From positions 2,981,001-3,045,000 of the forward strand of contig NC_014221.1 of the NCBI RefSeq assembly GCF_000092425.1: 64,000 bases of DNA. The letters run 5' to 3'. Below the pieces are notes generated by a model. The model did no database searches and was not told the DNA's origin. It was given only the letters and a program-made list of their open reading frames with translations. Source of the DNA: Truepera radiovictrix DSM 17093 (GTDB lineage Bacteria; Deinococcota; Deinococci; Deinococcales; Trueperaceae). The position numbers were made by a program, and so were the translations under genes. Below, one piece after another: positions 35,670-44,467 of this stretch (positions are counted from its first letter, which is position 1; every line of letters begins with the position of its first letter).

Positions 35670-36842
35670 CTACACCCGCTTGAACAGCGCCGCCATCCCC
35701 TGGCCTCCGCCCACGCACATTGAGATCACGCCGTACTCGGCCCCGCGCCGACCCATCTCGGCGAAGAGGTCGGCGGCGATGCGCGCGCCCGTAGCGCCCA
35801 AGGGGTGCCCGATGGCGATCGCACCCCCGTTGACGTTGAGCTTCTCGTCGGGGATACCGAGCTCGCGCTGCGAGTAGAAGCACTGCGAGGCGAACGCCTC
35901 GTTGATCTCGAAGAGGTCGACGTCCGCGACCGTCATTCCGGTCTTTTGGAGGAGCGCACGGATCGCCGGCACCGGGCCGACCCCCATGATCTCGGGGGGC
36001 ACCCCGACGACGGCGGCCTGCACGAGCTTCGCGAGCGGTTTGAGACCGAGCGCGCGGGCGTCCTCCTCGGGCATGACCACGGTCATGGCGGCGCCGTCGT
36101 TGAGGGGGCTCGAGTTCCCCGCCGTCACGGTCGCCGCGTCGTCGTCGGCGAAGACCGTTTTAAGCCCCGCGAGGCGCTCCAAGCTGGTGTCGGCGCGGGG
36201 GCCCTCGTCGTGCTCGAGCGTCACCTCGTGCCAGGCACCCGCTTCGTCCTGGACGCGCGTTGCGACCGGCACCAGCTGCTCGTCGAAACGCCCCGCCGCG
36301 CGCGCCGCCACGGCCTTCTGATGCGAGCGCAGCGCGAACACGTCTTGCTCCTCGCGGGTGATGCCAAACTTGCGGGCGACCGCTTCGGCCGTCTGACCCA
36401 TCGTGTGGTACGCCTCGGGGTGGCGCTTGTAGAGGCGCTTATTGATCGACATCGTGTGCCCCCCCATCGGCACGCGGCTCGTGCAGTCGCTGCCGCCCGC
36501 GAAGACGACCTCGCTCATGCCGCAAGCGACGGCGTGCGCCCCCTGCACCATGGTCTGCAACCCCGAAGCGCAGAAGCGGTTGATGGTCGCCCCCGCGACC
36601 GTCTCCGGAAACTCGGCGATCTGCAGGGCGATGCGCGCGAGGTTGTACCCCGCTTCACCCTCCGGGTGCGCGTTGCCCATGAGCACGTCGCTGATGCGCC
36701 CGGGCTCTAGACCGGGGGTGCGCTCGAGTGCCGCGCGCAGGATCAACCCGCCGAGGTCGTCCGGACGGGTGTCTTTGAGCTTCCCCTTGTGCGCCCGCCC
36801 GACGGGCGTCCGCACGGCGGTGACGAAAACGGCTTCTCTCAT
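35670..36842 (-). CDS. Acetyl-CoA acetyltransferase / thiolase
   Basis: 390 residues, a second thiolase of the shorter FadA/AtoB/PhaA group. Active Cys in 'RFCASGLQTMVQGAHA' near residue 88, 'INEAFASQ' and 'GGAIAIGHPLGATGARI', ending 'SMCVGGGQGMAALF'. Degradative (3-ketoacyl-CoA) versus biosynthetic role cannot be told from sequence. Start at ATG 36842, five nt after AAAGGAG; GTG 36848 overlaps the ribosome site. Its upstream region holds a palindromic element. Confidence 0.92.
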   Translation of the reverse strand: MREAVFVTAVRTPVGRAHKGKLKDTRPDDLGGLILRAALERTPGLEPGRISDVLMGNAHPEGEAGYNLARIALQIAEFPETVAGATINRFCASGLQTMVQGAHAVACGMSEVVFAGGSDCTSRVPMGGHTMSINKRLYKRHPEAYHTMGQTAEAVARKFGITREEQDVFALRSHQKAVAARAAGRFDEQLVPVATRVQDEAGAWHEVTLEHDEGPRADTSLERLAGLKTVFADDDAATVTAGNSSPLNDGAAMTVVMPEEDARALGLKPLAKLVQAAVVGVPPEIMGVGPVPAIRALLQKTGMTVADVDLFEINEAFASQCFYSQRELGIPDEKLNVNGGAIAIGHPLGATGARIAADLFAEMGRRGAEYGVISMCVGGGQGMAALFKRV

Positions 36843-36980
36843 AGCCACTCCTTTGCGTAGGGGCGTGACGCCGGGACCGTCGCTCGGCGCAGGCCGACGC
36901 TAGCGAGGTGTGCACCAGCGCGCCCCCCCACCAACAACCGGTTAGCGCCAGAGGCCGCCCCGCGATCTGTCAACCCTTGC

Positions 36981-37003
36981 AGTATACCGGTAGCATACAC
37001 CGG
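36981..37003 (-). promoter_or_regulatory. TATACT box with TACCGGTA palindrome upstream of the thiolase
   Basis: On the minus strand TATACT (36986-36981) overlaps the perfect palindrome TACCGGTA (36985-36992), flanked by GTAT and ATAC (36982-36985 and 36995-36998). About 140 nt before the thiolase start; a candidate operator. Confidence 0.4.
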
Positions 37004-37017
37004 AGCCCTTTGGTCCA

Positions 37018-37464
37018 CTAGGTCCGGTACGCCAAAGACGAGGTTTTCGAGACACCTCGGGCGCTGGCACCATGGGTACCATGCGCGCGCCACGAGGTCT
37101 CGTCGGCCGCCGTCGCCGGATCGGCGGTCGCGCCACCCTCACGGGGGCTGTCGGCGCGGCCGAGGGGTTGGAGAAACACGAGCAGAGCCCCCTCGACGGT
37201 GCACTCGAGCCAGAGCACCTTCGCGTTTAGGGGCGGGCGCTGAGGGCGCCCCTCAGCCCGCCTCTCAGGGCGGAGCAGCACGCTGCGCCCCGCGTGATAG
37301 AGGTCAGCGACGTCGCACGCCAAGCGGTAGAGCGCGCCCACCCCCGACGCGCAGCCGAGCAGGCGCGGCTCCGTGCGCCACACCAGACACGTGTGACGCT
37401 CGCCGAGCTCACCTCCGACGGGGTAGAGCTGCCCCAGCTGCCCGCAGAGCCGTGCGTAGGTCAC
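37018..37464 (-). CDS. Unknown protein, about 148 aa
   Basis: Not recognised. Codon third positions are mostly G or C as in neighbouring genes, which supports coding. 'TCLVWRTEPRLLGCASGVG' and 'RLACDVADLYHAGRSVLLR' look like a folded domain of about 110 residues; the last 40 are Ala/Thr-rich and disordered. Start suggested at GTG 37464 after GGTGAG; TTG 37494 is possible. Lies alone between the thiolase and the LOV kinase. A CCCCTAGGGG palindrome is at 37496-37505. Confidence 0.45.
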   Translation of the reverse strand: MTYARLCGQLGQLYPVGGELGERHTCLVWRTEPRLLGCASGVGALYRLACDVADLYHAGRSVLLRPERRAEGRPQRPPLNAKVLWLECTVEGALLVFLQPLGRADSPREGGATADPATAADETSWRAHGTHGASARGVSKTSSLAYRT

Positions 37465-37633
37465 AGTCGCCTCACCTGAGCCCCACACCTCCAACCCCTA
37501 GGGGCTGGGGGCGCCCTGAGAGGCGGGCGCATCCGCTTCAGGCGGTGCGCCTTGAGACGCGTCGTCGAGGGGGTGGTGCGGACCACACGCCAGTTTAACG
37601 GTTCGCGGGCGGTTGAGGCGCGCTTGCACTGCG

Positions 37634-39091
37634 CTACGAAGGCACCTCGAACAGGCACGTCACCACCGTCCCCTCACCGCGACGCGAGGTGAGCTCGAGC
37701 TGCGCGCCAATAAGGCGCGCGCGGTAGTCAAGAAGGCGCAAACCGATGCCCCGCCGCAACCCCGCCTCGACCTGCGGCTGAAAGCCGCAGCCGTCATCTT
37801 GCACGGTGAGCGCGACGAGGCCATCGGTGCGCGCGAGGCTAATACCGATAGCGGAGGCCTTGGCGTGCTTTGCGGCGTTCGTGACAGCCTCCTGAGCGAT
37901 GTAGTAGAGCTGCGTCGCGAGCTCGAAGTCGTTTACGTAGATGGGTTCTTCGTAGACGAAGCTGCAGGGGACCCCGTAGAGCTCCTCGACTTTGGTCGCA
38001 AGCCCCCCGAGCGCCATCATCAGCCCATTGGCGCTGCGCTGAACGGGGGCCATCCCCTGGACGACGGTACGCAGGCTCGTCACCCCAGCCTGCACGAGGC
38101 CGTAGAGCGCCTCGGCGCGCTCGGCGAGGTCGTCGTTACGCGACGCCAGCGTGCGCGCGAGCGCTTTGGCCTGGAGCGCCGTACCGATCAGGTGTTGCTG
38201 AAGCGCGTCGTGCAGTTCGCCCGCGATGCGCTGCTGCTCGCGCGCGCTGATGTCGAGCGCTTGGCGCTCTAAAAGGCGCCTTTCGGTGACGTCGCGCTGC
38301 GTCGAGACCCAGTGGGTGATGCTGCCCAGGGCGTCGCGGATCGGCGCGACGTGCCACGCCAAAATAAAGGGGGAGCCGTCCTTGCGGTAGTTGATGGTCT
38401 CCCCCTGAAAGACGCCGCCGCGACCTAGGCGCCGCCGCATCCGGTTGAGCACCGCGCGGCTCGTGCGCGGCCCCTGAAACATCCGCGGCGTTTTCCCGAG
38501 CACCTCTTCGGGTGCGTACCCCGTCATCGCCGAGAACGCCCGGTTGACGTAGAGGATGCGCGGACCGGGGCGCTCGAGCGCCGCTTCGGTGACGATGACC
38601 GCCTCGTTGGCGTGCTCGAGCGCCTGCGACATCAGCGCCTGCTCCGCCTGCGCCGCCTTGAGCAAGGTGATGTCGTTTTGCACCCCCAAAAAGTAGACGA
38701 GACTTCCTGCTCGCCAGATCGGGGTGATATGCAGCTCGTTCCAGAACATCGCGCCGTCTTTGCGGTAGTTGCGCAGCTCGACGCGGATCCCCTGCCCCCG
38801 CGCGATGGCCGCGCGCAGCGCCGGAAGGGCCGCCTGGTCGGTGTCGCGACCTTGCAAAAAGCGGCAGTTGCGCCCTAGCACCTCGTCGCGCGCGTACCCC
38901 GTCAACCGCTCGAAGCCGCGGTTGACGTAGATGATGGGGTTGTCGGGCAGGCGCGGGTCGGTGATCAGCACGACGTTGTTGGCCGCCTGCACCGCCTCAC
39001 GGAGCATCTCGAGCTCGTCGCGCTCGCTCATCGCGGCGAGGCGCCCCCTAATCTCCTCGGCCAAGCTCTCTGGTGGCTCGATCCGCCTCAC
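37634..39091 (-). CDS. LOV-PAS sensor histidine kinase (NarX/HisKA_3 type)
   Basis: 485 residues, soluble. Residues 35-145 are a LOV domain: 'GRNCRFLQG' with flavin-adduct Cys76, plus N75, R77, Q80, N108, N118 and Q138 for FMN binding. Residues 155-272 are a second PAS with the LOV-like 'GKTPRMFQGP' that lacks the Cys. A short linker leads to HisKA_3 with phospho-His294 in 'AGELHDALQQHL' and an HATPase with 'QEAVTNAAKHAKAS', 'DDGCGF' and 'GIGLRLLDYRA'. Predicted blue-light-controlled kinase; the usual partner would be a LuxR-type regulator, none of which is nearby. Start GTG 39091 uncertain; ATG 39031 also keeps all domains. Confidence 0.93.
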   Translation of the reverse strand: MRRIEPPESLAEEIRGRLAAMSERDELEMLREAVQAANNVVLITDPRLPDNPIIYVNRGFERLTGYARDEVLGRNCRFLQGRDTDQAALPALRAAIARGQGIRVELRNYRKDGAMFWNELHITPIWRAGSLVYFLGVQNDITLLKAAQAEQALMSQALEHANEAVIVTEAALERPGPRILYVNRAFSAMTGYAPEEVLGKTPRMFQGPRTSRAVLNRMRRRLGRGGVFQGETINYRKDGSPFILAWHVAPIRDALGSITHWVSTQRDVTERRLLERQALDISAREQQRIAGELHDALQQHLIGTALQAKALARTLASRNDDLAERAEALYGLVQAGVTSLRTVVQGMAPVQRSANGLMMALGGLATKVEELYGVPCSFVYEEPIYVNDFELATQLYYIAQEAVTNAAKHAKASAIGISLARTDGLVALTVQDDGCGFQPQVEAGLRRGIGLRLLDYRARLIGAQLELTSRRGEGTVVTCLFEVPS

Positions 39092-39224
39092 TCCCCTCGC
39101 GCTGCCCTTTCATCTTGCCACATCCCAGCTTGCGGCGGCGCTTTTTCAGAAGTACAACCCACAAAACGCGCGATGTAGCCCCCGCACCCACGTGGCCTTT
39201 GCGGGGCGCTAAACTAAAGGCCTT

Positions 39225-39300
<76 letters not shown>

Positions 39301-39322
39301 CAGATAAGCTGTTTGGGACGGC

Positions 39323-39360
39323 AAAGAGAGAACCCGCCGGAAGTGGCGGGTTCTCTCTTT
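39323..39360 (+). terminator. Hairpin terminator after tRNA-Lys
   Basis: Perfect 16-bp stem (39323-39338 with 39345-39360), 6-nt loop, ending in TTT. The U-tract is short, but the stem is unusually long. Confidence 0.7.
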
Positions 39361-39673
39361 GGGCAAAAGTATTGCTATCTGACTGCTACCGGAACCGTTT
39401 CAGTTAGCTACACGCGGCGTCCTTGGCGCTAGCAGCTCGGTGAGGCTAATCACGGCGGCTTGACGTTGCTCTTTAAACCTGTGGCTGTACTTGCGGAGCG
39501 CCGAGGGGTCGAAGGTGGGGCGGTGTGGCCTACACGACCGACCAAGCGCGCCAGACCCCGCCTTGCCCGCGAGACGCCCCCCCTGCAGCAGATGTAGGCG
39601 TGCGCGTTGGGTGACGGTTACCTTACCCCAGCTACCCTTACACCGCGCAGCTCGTTAGAGGCGTGCTCCGGCT
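39361..39673. other. Intergenic stretch, 313 bp
   Basis: Between the tRNA terminator and the end of the ChaB gene. I see no gene, repeat or clear signal. Confidence 0.4.
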
Positions 39674-39907
39674 TTACAACGACCGCTCCCGCCAGCGCCC
39701 GTGCTCGTCCTTTTCGTAACGCTTGCCCACCGCCGCCCACGCGACGCGGTGGGCGACCTCTTCGCGCGAGGCGTCGTCGCGTCGGCTTTCGGGGTCTTTG
39801 TACTCCTCCCACGCGCTGTTGTAAGCCGCGCGGTAGATCTCTTGGGCGTGCTTGGGTAGGTTGTCACGCACGGCGTCCGGGAGATCGCTGAGCTTGTCGT
39901 AGGGCAT
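39674..39907 (-). CDS. chaB: ChaB family protein
   Basis: 77 residues with the ChaB pattern: 'LPDAVRDNLPKHAQEIYRAA', 'SAWEEYKDP', 'REEVAHRVAWAAVGKRYEKD'. ChaB was named as a regulator of cation transport but its true function is unclear; the fold is a small helical domain. It is 11 nt downstream of the SDR gene on the same strand, with GAGG before its ATG, so they form an operon; the pairing with a general-stress SDR suggests a stress role. Confidence 0.92.
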   Translation of the reverse strand: MPYDKLSDLPDAVRDNLPKHAQEIYRAAYNSAWEEYKDPESRRDDASREEVAHRVAWAAVGKRYEKDEHGRWRERSL

Positions 39908-39918
39908 CTTGGCCTCCT

Positions 39919-40791
39919 CTACCCACCGACGATGTCGCCACCGTTGGGATGCAGCGTCTGACCGGTGATATACGACGAATCCGACGAGGCGAGAAAGACG
40001 TATGAGGGCGCGACCTCCTCGGGTTGACCGGGGCGTCCTAGAAGGGTGTCGGCGCCGAAGCTGGCCACTTTTTCCTCGTCAAAGGTCGACGGGATAAGGG
40101 GCGTCCAGATGGGACCGGGGGCGACCGAGTTGACGCGGATCCCCTTGTCAGCCAGGTTCTGGGCGAGCGAGCGGGTAAAGGCGACGATGGCGCCTTTTGT
40201 CGCGGCGTAGTCAAGCAGCCCGCCCGAGCCGCGAAACGCCGTCACCGAACAGGAGTTGATGATGGTGCTCCCCTCGCCAAGGTGCTTGACGGCGGCTTTG
40301 GTCATGAAAAAAGTGCCGAAGACGTTTGTGCGGAAGGTGCGCTCGAGCTGCGCCGCCGTGATGTCTTCGATGCGCTTTTGTGGGTGCTGCTCGGCGGCGT
40401 TGTTGACCAGAACGTCGAGCTTGCCGAGCGTGGCGACGGTCTTCTCAACCGCCTCGCGGCAGAAGGCCTCGTCACCAACGTCACCAGCGAGAAGCAGGCA
40501 GCGCCGACCCTCGGCCTCGACCTGGCGTTTGGTCTCCTCGGCGTCCTCGTGCTCACTCAGGTAGAGCACCGCGACGTCCGCCCCCTCGCGGGCGAAGTGC
40601 ACGGCCACGGCACGGCCGATGCCGGAGTCGCCGCCGGTAATCAGCGCGACTTTGCCCGCGAGCTTCCCCGACCCCCTGTAGTCGGGCCCCTCAAAGGCCG
40701 GCGCCGGCGTCATCGCGCTCTCCAAACCGGGCTGCTGGTCCTGCGTCTGCGGTGGCAGCGTCTGGTCGTCCGCCGTTTGATCGTCTGGCAT
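39919..40791 (-). CDS. SDR family oxidoreductase (general stress protein 39-like)
   Basis: 290 residues. After a Gln/Asp-rich N-terminal extension of about 40 residues come the cofactor motif 'LITGGDSGIGRAVAVHF', 'NNAAEQHP', catalytic Ser in 'NSCSVTAFRGSGG', then 'DYAATKGAI' (Tyr-x3-Lys) and 'NSVAPGPIWTPLI'. This long-extension group includes Bacillus GSP39 and YhdF and is induced by stress; the substrate is unknown. First gene of an operon with chaB. Confidence 0.92.
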   Translation of the reverse strand: MPDDQTADDQTLPPQTQDQQPGLESAMTPAPAFEGPDYRGSGKLAGKVALITGGDSGIGRAVAVHFAREGADVAVLYLSEHEDAEETKRQVEAEGRRCLLLAGDVGDEAFCREAVEKTVATLGKLDVLVNNAAEQHPQKRIEDITAAQLERTFRTNVFGTFFMTKAAVKHLGEGSTIINSCSVTAFRGSGGLLDYAATKGAIVAFTRSLAQNLADKGIRVNSVAPGPIWTPLIPSTFDEEKVASFGADTLLGRPGQPEEVAPSYVFLASSDSSYITGQTLHPNGGDIVGG

Positions 40792-40843
40792 GGCGTCCCC
40801 CTGGTGCGCGCCCGCCCTCTAGGGGGCGGGCTGACTGGGGCCA

Positions 40844-41662
40844 TTATCCAGCGGCGCTACCCCGCCGACTGTTCTCCACGTCCGCTTCCCCCCCCGCAGC
40901 GCGGCGCTCCCGAAGGACGCTGCGGAGCAAAAAGGCGTACCCGACGACGCCGATCAGCGCGAAGGAAAACCACTGCAGCGCGTAGGAGAGGTGCGGGCCG
41001 CCGTCGAGCTCGGGTGGGGGTAAGGGGCGCGGGAGCGGCCCCTCTTGGGCCGGCGACTGCGCGGTCAGCTCGAGGTAGACGGGGTCGAGCCGGTACGGCA
41101 GCTGTGCGCTGAGGCGCTCGGTATCGACCCAGAACACCGCGTCGAGCTCCCCCGTCGGCGGGTCCTTCGCCCCCAAGCCGGCCGGCTGCGTCTGGCGCGG
41201 CAAGAGCGTTCCGCTCACCGTCACCGGACCCGCCGGCGGCGCCGCCTCGGCGACGGGCGGCGTGTCGAGCTCAAAAGGGACCCAACCGCGGTCGACGAGC
41301 AGGGCGCTGCCGTCCTCGAGCAGGAGCGGGGTGAGCACGTGGTAGCCCGGTTGCCCGTTGAGGGCGCGCGACCGCAAGAGCACCTCGCGCGCCGTGTCGA
41401 AGCGCCCCGTCACCTCGGCGCGGCGGTAGGCGATCGACGCTGCGTCCTCGGGTGGGGCCTCGAGCGACAAACGCGCGCGCAGCTGCGGGTAGGGTTCCGG
41501 CTCGGCGGCGAGGCGCATGCCGACGAGGGCGTTGTAAGCGCCCCGCTCTTCGTGGCGCCGCAGCTGCCAGAAACCGAAGTTGACAAACAGCACCACGAGC
41601 GTTAGCGCGAGCAGGTGGCCGGCCAACCAACGCGGTGAGAGGAGTTTATGGGTAGGGTTCAT
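40844..41662 (-). CDS. SURF1 family cytochrome oxidase assembly protein
   Basis: 272 residues with membrane helices at both ends ('WLAGHLLALTLVVLFVNFGF' and 'YALQWFSFALIGVVGYAFLL'), and SURF1 motifs 'GFWQLRRHEER', 'GYHVLTPL' and 'LLVDRGWVPFE'. It helps insert haem a3 into subunit I. It follows the oxidase subunit gene but lies beyond that gene's terminator, so it depends on readthrough or its own promoter. Confidence 0.92.
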   Translation of the reverse strand: MNPTHKLLSPRWLAGHLLALTLVVLFVNFGFWQLRRHEERGAYNALVGMRLAAEPEPYPQLRARLSLEAPPEDAASIAYRRAEVTGRFDTAREVLLRSRALNGQPGYHVLTPLLLEDGSALLVDRGWVPFELDTPPVAEAAPPAGPVTVSGTLLPRQTQPAGLGAKDPPTGELDAVFWVDTERLSAQLPYRLDPVYLELTAQSPAQEGPLPRPLPPPELDGGPHLSYALQWFSFALIGVVGYAFLLRSVLRERRAAGGEADVENSRRGSAAG

Positions 41663-41711
41663 CGGTAACCTCTCGCGGGCGGCGTTCGCGCCGCCCCTAG
41701 CGGACTAGCCG

Positions 41712-41735
41712 AAAAAAGGGCCGCGCGCGCGGCCC
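41712..41735 (-). terminator. Terminator of the cytochrome oxidase operon
   Basis: Palindrome GGGCCGC-GCGC-GCGGCCC (41718-41735) followed on the minus strand by T6 (41717-41712). Strong intrinsic terminator. Confidence 0.9.
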
Positions 41736-41755
41736 TCGGGGCGTCCCGGGGGGAC

Positions 41756-44467
41756 TTAGTTGCCGCCCCCCTGCGGCTGTGCCTGGGGTTGTGGTTGTGG
41801 CGGTGACTGTGGTTGCGACTGCGGTTGCGGGCTCCCTTCGGGGATCGCCGGCGTCCCCTCCTCACCGGCCGCAGGACCCGGTTGCACGAAGTCGGGCTCC
41901 GCCGGCGCGGTCTCCGTGGGGGGCGGGACCGCCGGGGTGGTCGACTGGGGCAGCGTCGGGATCGCTTGCTCCGTCCCCTCTTCGCCCATGATGGTGTCTT
42001 GCATGTAGACGCCGAAGGGGTCGCCGGGGTTACGGACGACCTCCGGCCCCTGATAGAAGATCGGCAGCACGTAGACGAGCAGCAAGACGACGATCCAGAC
42101 GCCGTCGACGAGGTGCCAGTAGGCCACGGGGACCTCGACGCCGTTATGCAGCTTCGGCGTGAAGTGACCCCTTAGGCCCCGCACGAACGCCAAACCGAGC
42201 ATGAAAAGGCCGATCACGACGTGCAGCATGTGCAGCCCCGTGATGGTGAAAAAGGCCGACAGGTAGAGGTTTTGGCGCGGGTCGTAGTGAGCGAGGATCT
42301 CACGCCACTCGATGCCGGTAATGCCCAAAAAGACGGCGCCGAGGCCGAGCGTCCCGGCGAGCAACCCCAAGAAGGTCTTGCGCTTGTCCTTGATGAGGTC
42401 GTGGTGCGCCACGTGAACCGTCACCGAGCTCGAGACCAGGAAGAGCGTGTTCAGTAGCGCTAGGCGCAGGCTCGGCAGCTCCTCGGGGAAGTTCATCCGG
42501 CCCGAGAAGAGCAGGAAGAGGTACGCCGAGAAGATCATTAAAAAGAGCGCGACCTCCGAGCCCAGGAACCAGTAGGCGAACATCATGCCGTTATTCACGC
42601 GGGTGCGGTTGTGGTGTTCGACCTCGAGCTCGATCTCGGGGCTTTCAAAGGCGGGTTCGCGCGCCCACATCACGATGGCGAAAAGCGCCAGCAGCAACCC
42701 GCCGAAGAGCAGCGGCCCCTGTAGGATCAACCCGACGAGAAAGAGCGTCAGGCCGACCGTCGAGACAAACGGCCAGATGCTCGGGTTCGGCAGGTGAATC
42801 TCCGAGGCGCGCAGCGCGGCGTCCTCCTTAGGCGGCCACAGCCCCAGCTTGATCCAGTCGTAGAGCGGGCGCTCGCTGCGAAACTCCTCGGGCAACTTCA
42901 CGCCGAAGTTGTAGGCCGGCGGCGGGCTCGCCGTGGCCCACTCGAGCGTGTAGCCGTAGCCCCACGGGTTGGGGCCCGCCGTCTTCGGCCCGCGCAGGCT
43001 GATGATCACGTTGTAGACAAAGAGGATAAAGCCGAAAGCGAGCATCAGCGAGCCGAGCGAGGAGATCGCGTTCCAGACCCCCCAACCGAGCCCCTCCTGG
43101 TAGGTGTAGATGCGGCGCGGCATCCCGAGCAGCCCCAGCACGTAGTGCGGGAAGTAGGTGACCATAAAGCCGAAGAACCAGAGCCAGAAGAGCCACTTGC
43201 CCAGGCGCTCGTTTAAGAAGCGGCCGGTCATCTTGGGGAACCAGTAGAAGATCCCCGCCATGATGATAAAGATGCTGCCGCCGATCAGGATGTTGTGGAA
43301 GTGCGCCACCACCCAGTACGAGTCGTGCATCTGCCAGGTAAAGGGCACGAGCGCGAGCGCCACCCCGGTAATCCCCCCGATGGTGAAGAGGAAGATGAAC
43401 CCCAGGCTCATCAGCATGGCGGTGTTAAAGACGATCTTGCCCTTCCAGATGGTCGCCAGCCAGTTAAAGATCTTGACCCCCGTGGGCACCGCCACGAGCA
43501 TGGTGGTAAAGGCGAAGACGGAATTAAGCAGCGGGCTCGCCGTCGAGGTGAACATGTGGTGCGCCCACACGAGGTAGCTCACCAGGGCGATCCCCATGGT
43601 GGCGCCCGCGAGCGCGACGTAACCGAAGATCGGTTTGCGGGTAAACGTCGGCAGCATCTCGGAGACGATGCCGAACCACGGCAGCACCATGATGTACACC
43701 GCCGGGTGCGAGTAGAACCAGAAGAGGTGTTGGTATAAGACCGGGTCGCCGCCGATCGCGGGGTTGTAGAGGCTGATCCCGGTCATCCGGTCCATGAGGG
43801 TCAGCATGGTCGCGGCGGTGATCCCGGGGGTCGCGAGCACCTGCAAAAACGAGGTCGCCATCACCGCCCAACCGAACATCGGCAGCTGCCGCCACCCCAT
43901 CCCCGGCGTGCGGAGGTTGACCATCGTAACGATGAGGTTGATCCCCCCGAAAACCGACGAAAAGCCGACGAGCTGCAACCCCAAGATCCACGAGTCGACC
44001 CCGGCTTGCGGTTGGTACTCGGAGCTGGCGAAGGGGAAGTAGGCGACCCAGCCCCCTTCGGCCCAACCACCAAAGAGCGGCGCGGCGTAGAGCGTCAGCC
44101 CCCCGAAGAGGTAGAGCCAGTAGGCAAACGCGTTCATCCGCGGCAGCGCCATGTCGCGCGCCCCGATCATCAGCGGGATAAAGTAGTTCGCGAACCCTGC
44201 AGCGATCGGGATAATAAACAGAAACTGCATGGTGCTGCCGTGCATGGTGAGCACCTGGTTGTAAAACTGGCCGACCAGCACGTCCATGTTGGGGCGCGAG
44301 AGCTGCAACCGGATGAGGAGCGCCTGCAGCCCGCCGAAGGCGAAGAAGACGAAGCTGGTGACCAGGTACATGATGCCGATCTTTTTGTGATCGACTGTGG
44401 TCAAGAGGTCGAGCCAGAGCGGCTTGGTGCGAGCCGTCTGGGGAACGGTGCCGGCGGTGATGCTCAT
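41756..44467 (-). CDS. ctaD: caa3-type cytochrome c oxidase, fused subunits I and III
   Basis: 903 residues. Residues 1-550 are subunit I with twelve helices: haem and CuB ligands in 'HGSTMQFLFIIPIAAG', 'FWFYSHPAVYIMVLPWFG', 'WAHHMFT' and 'VVAHFHNILIGG'. YSHP in place of G-H-P-E suggests the A2 type, as in Thermus. Residues about 600-835 are subunit III helices ('MFAYWFLGSEVALFLMIF', 'GLHMLHVVIGLFMLG', 'YWHLVDGVWIVV'). The last 65 residues are Pro/Gln-rich and probably disordered. Reduces oxygen to water while pumping protons. Overlaps subunit II by 4 nt. Confidence 0.96.
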   Translation of the reverse strand: MSITAGTVPQTARTKPLWLDLLTTVDHKKIGIMYLVTSFVFFAFGGLQALLIRLQLSRPNMDVLVGQFYNQVLTMHGSTMQFLFIIPIAAGFANYFIPLMIGARDMALPRMNAFAYWLYLFGGLTLYAAPLFGGWAEGGWVAYFPFASSEYQPQAGVDSWILGLQLVGFSSVFGGINLIVTMVNLRTPGMGWRQLPMFGWAVMATSFLQVLATPGITAATMLTLMDRMTGISLYNPAIGGDPVLYQHLFWFYSHPAVYIMVLPWFGIVSEMLPTFTRKPIFGYVALAGATMGIALVSYLVWAHHMFTSTASPLLNSVFAFTTMLVAVPTGVKIFNWLATIWKGKIVFNTAMLMSLGFIFLFTIGGITGVALALVPFTWQMHDSYWVVAHFHNILIGGSIFIIMAGIFYWFPKMTGRFLNERLGKWLFWLWFFGFMVTYFPHYVLGLLGMPRRIYTYQEGLGWGVWNAISSLGSLMLAFGFILFVYNVIISLRGPKTAGPNPWGYGYTLEWATASPPPAYNFGVKLPEEFRSERPLYDWIKLGLWPPKEDAALRASEIHLPNPSIWPFVSTVGLTLFLVGLILQGPLLFGGLLLALFAIVMWAREPAFESPEIELEVEHHNRTRVNNGMMFAYWFLGSEVALFLMIFSAYLFLLFSGRMNFPEELPSLRLALLNTLFLVSSSVTVHVAHHDLIKDKRKTFLGLLAGTLGLGAVFLGITGIEWREILAHYDPRQNLYLSAFFTITGLHMLHVVIGLFMLGLAFVRGLRGHFTPKLHNGVEVPVAYWHLVDGVWIVVLLLVYVLPIFYQGPEVVRNPGDPFGVYMQDTIMGEEGTEQAIPTLPQSTTPAVPPPTETAPAEPDFVQPGPAAGEEGTPAIPEGSPQPQSQPQSPPQPQPQAQPQGGGN

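Noticed and set aside
35229-39091. LOV kinase and receiver as one two-component operon
   Set aside because: Two genes and several promoters lie between, and HisKA_3 kinases normally pair with LuxR-type regulators; kept only as a possibility.
39607-39891. 94-codon plus frame over chaB
   Set aside because: Antisense of a recognised ChaB family gene.
40810-40831. GCCCGCCC/GGGCGGGC hairpin between SURF1 and the SDR gene as a terminator
   Set aside because: No U-tract on either strand; could be chance in such GC-rich sequence.
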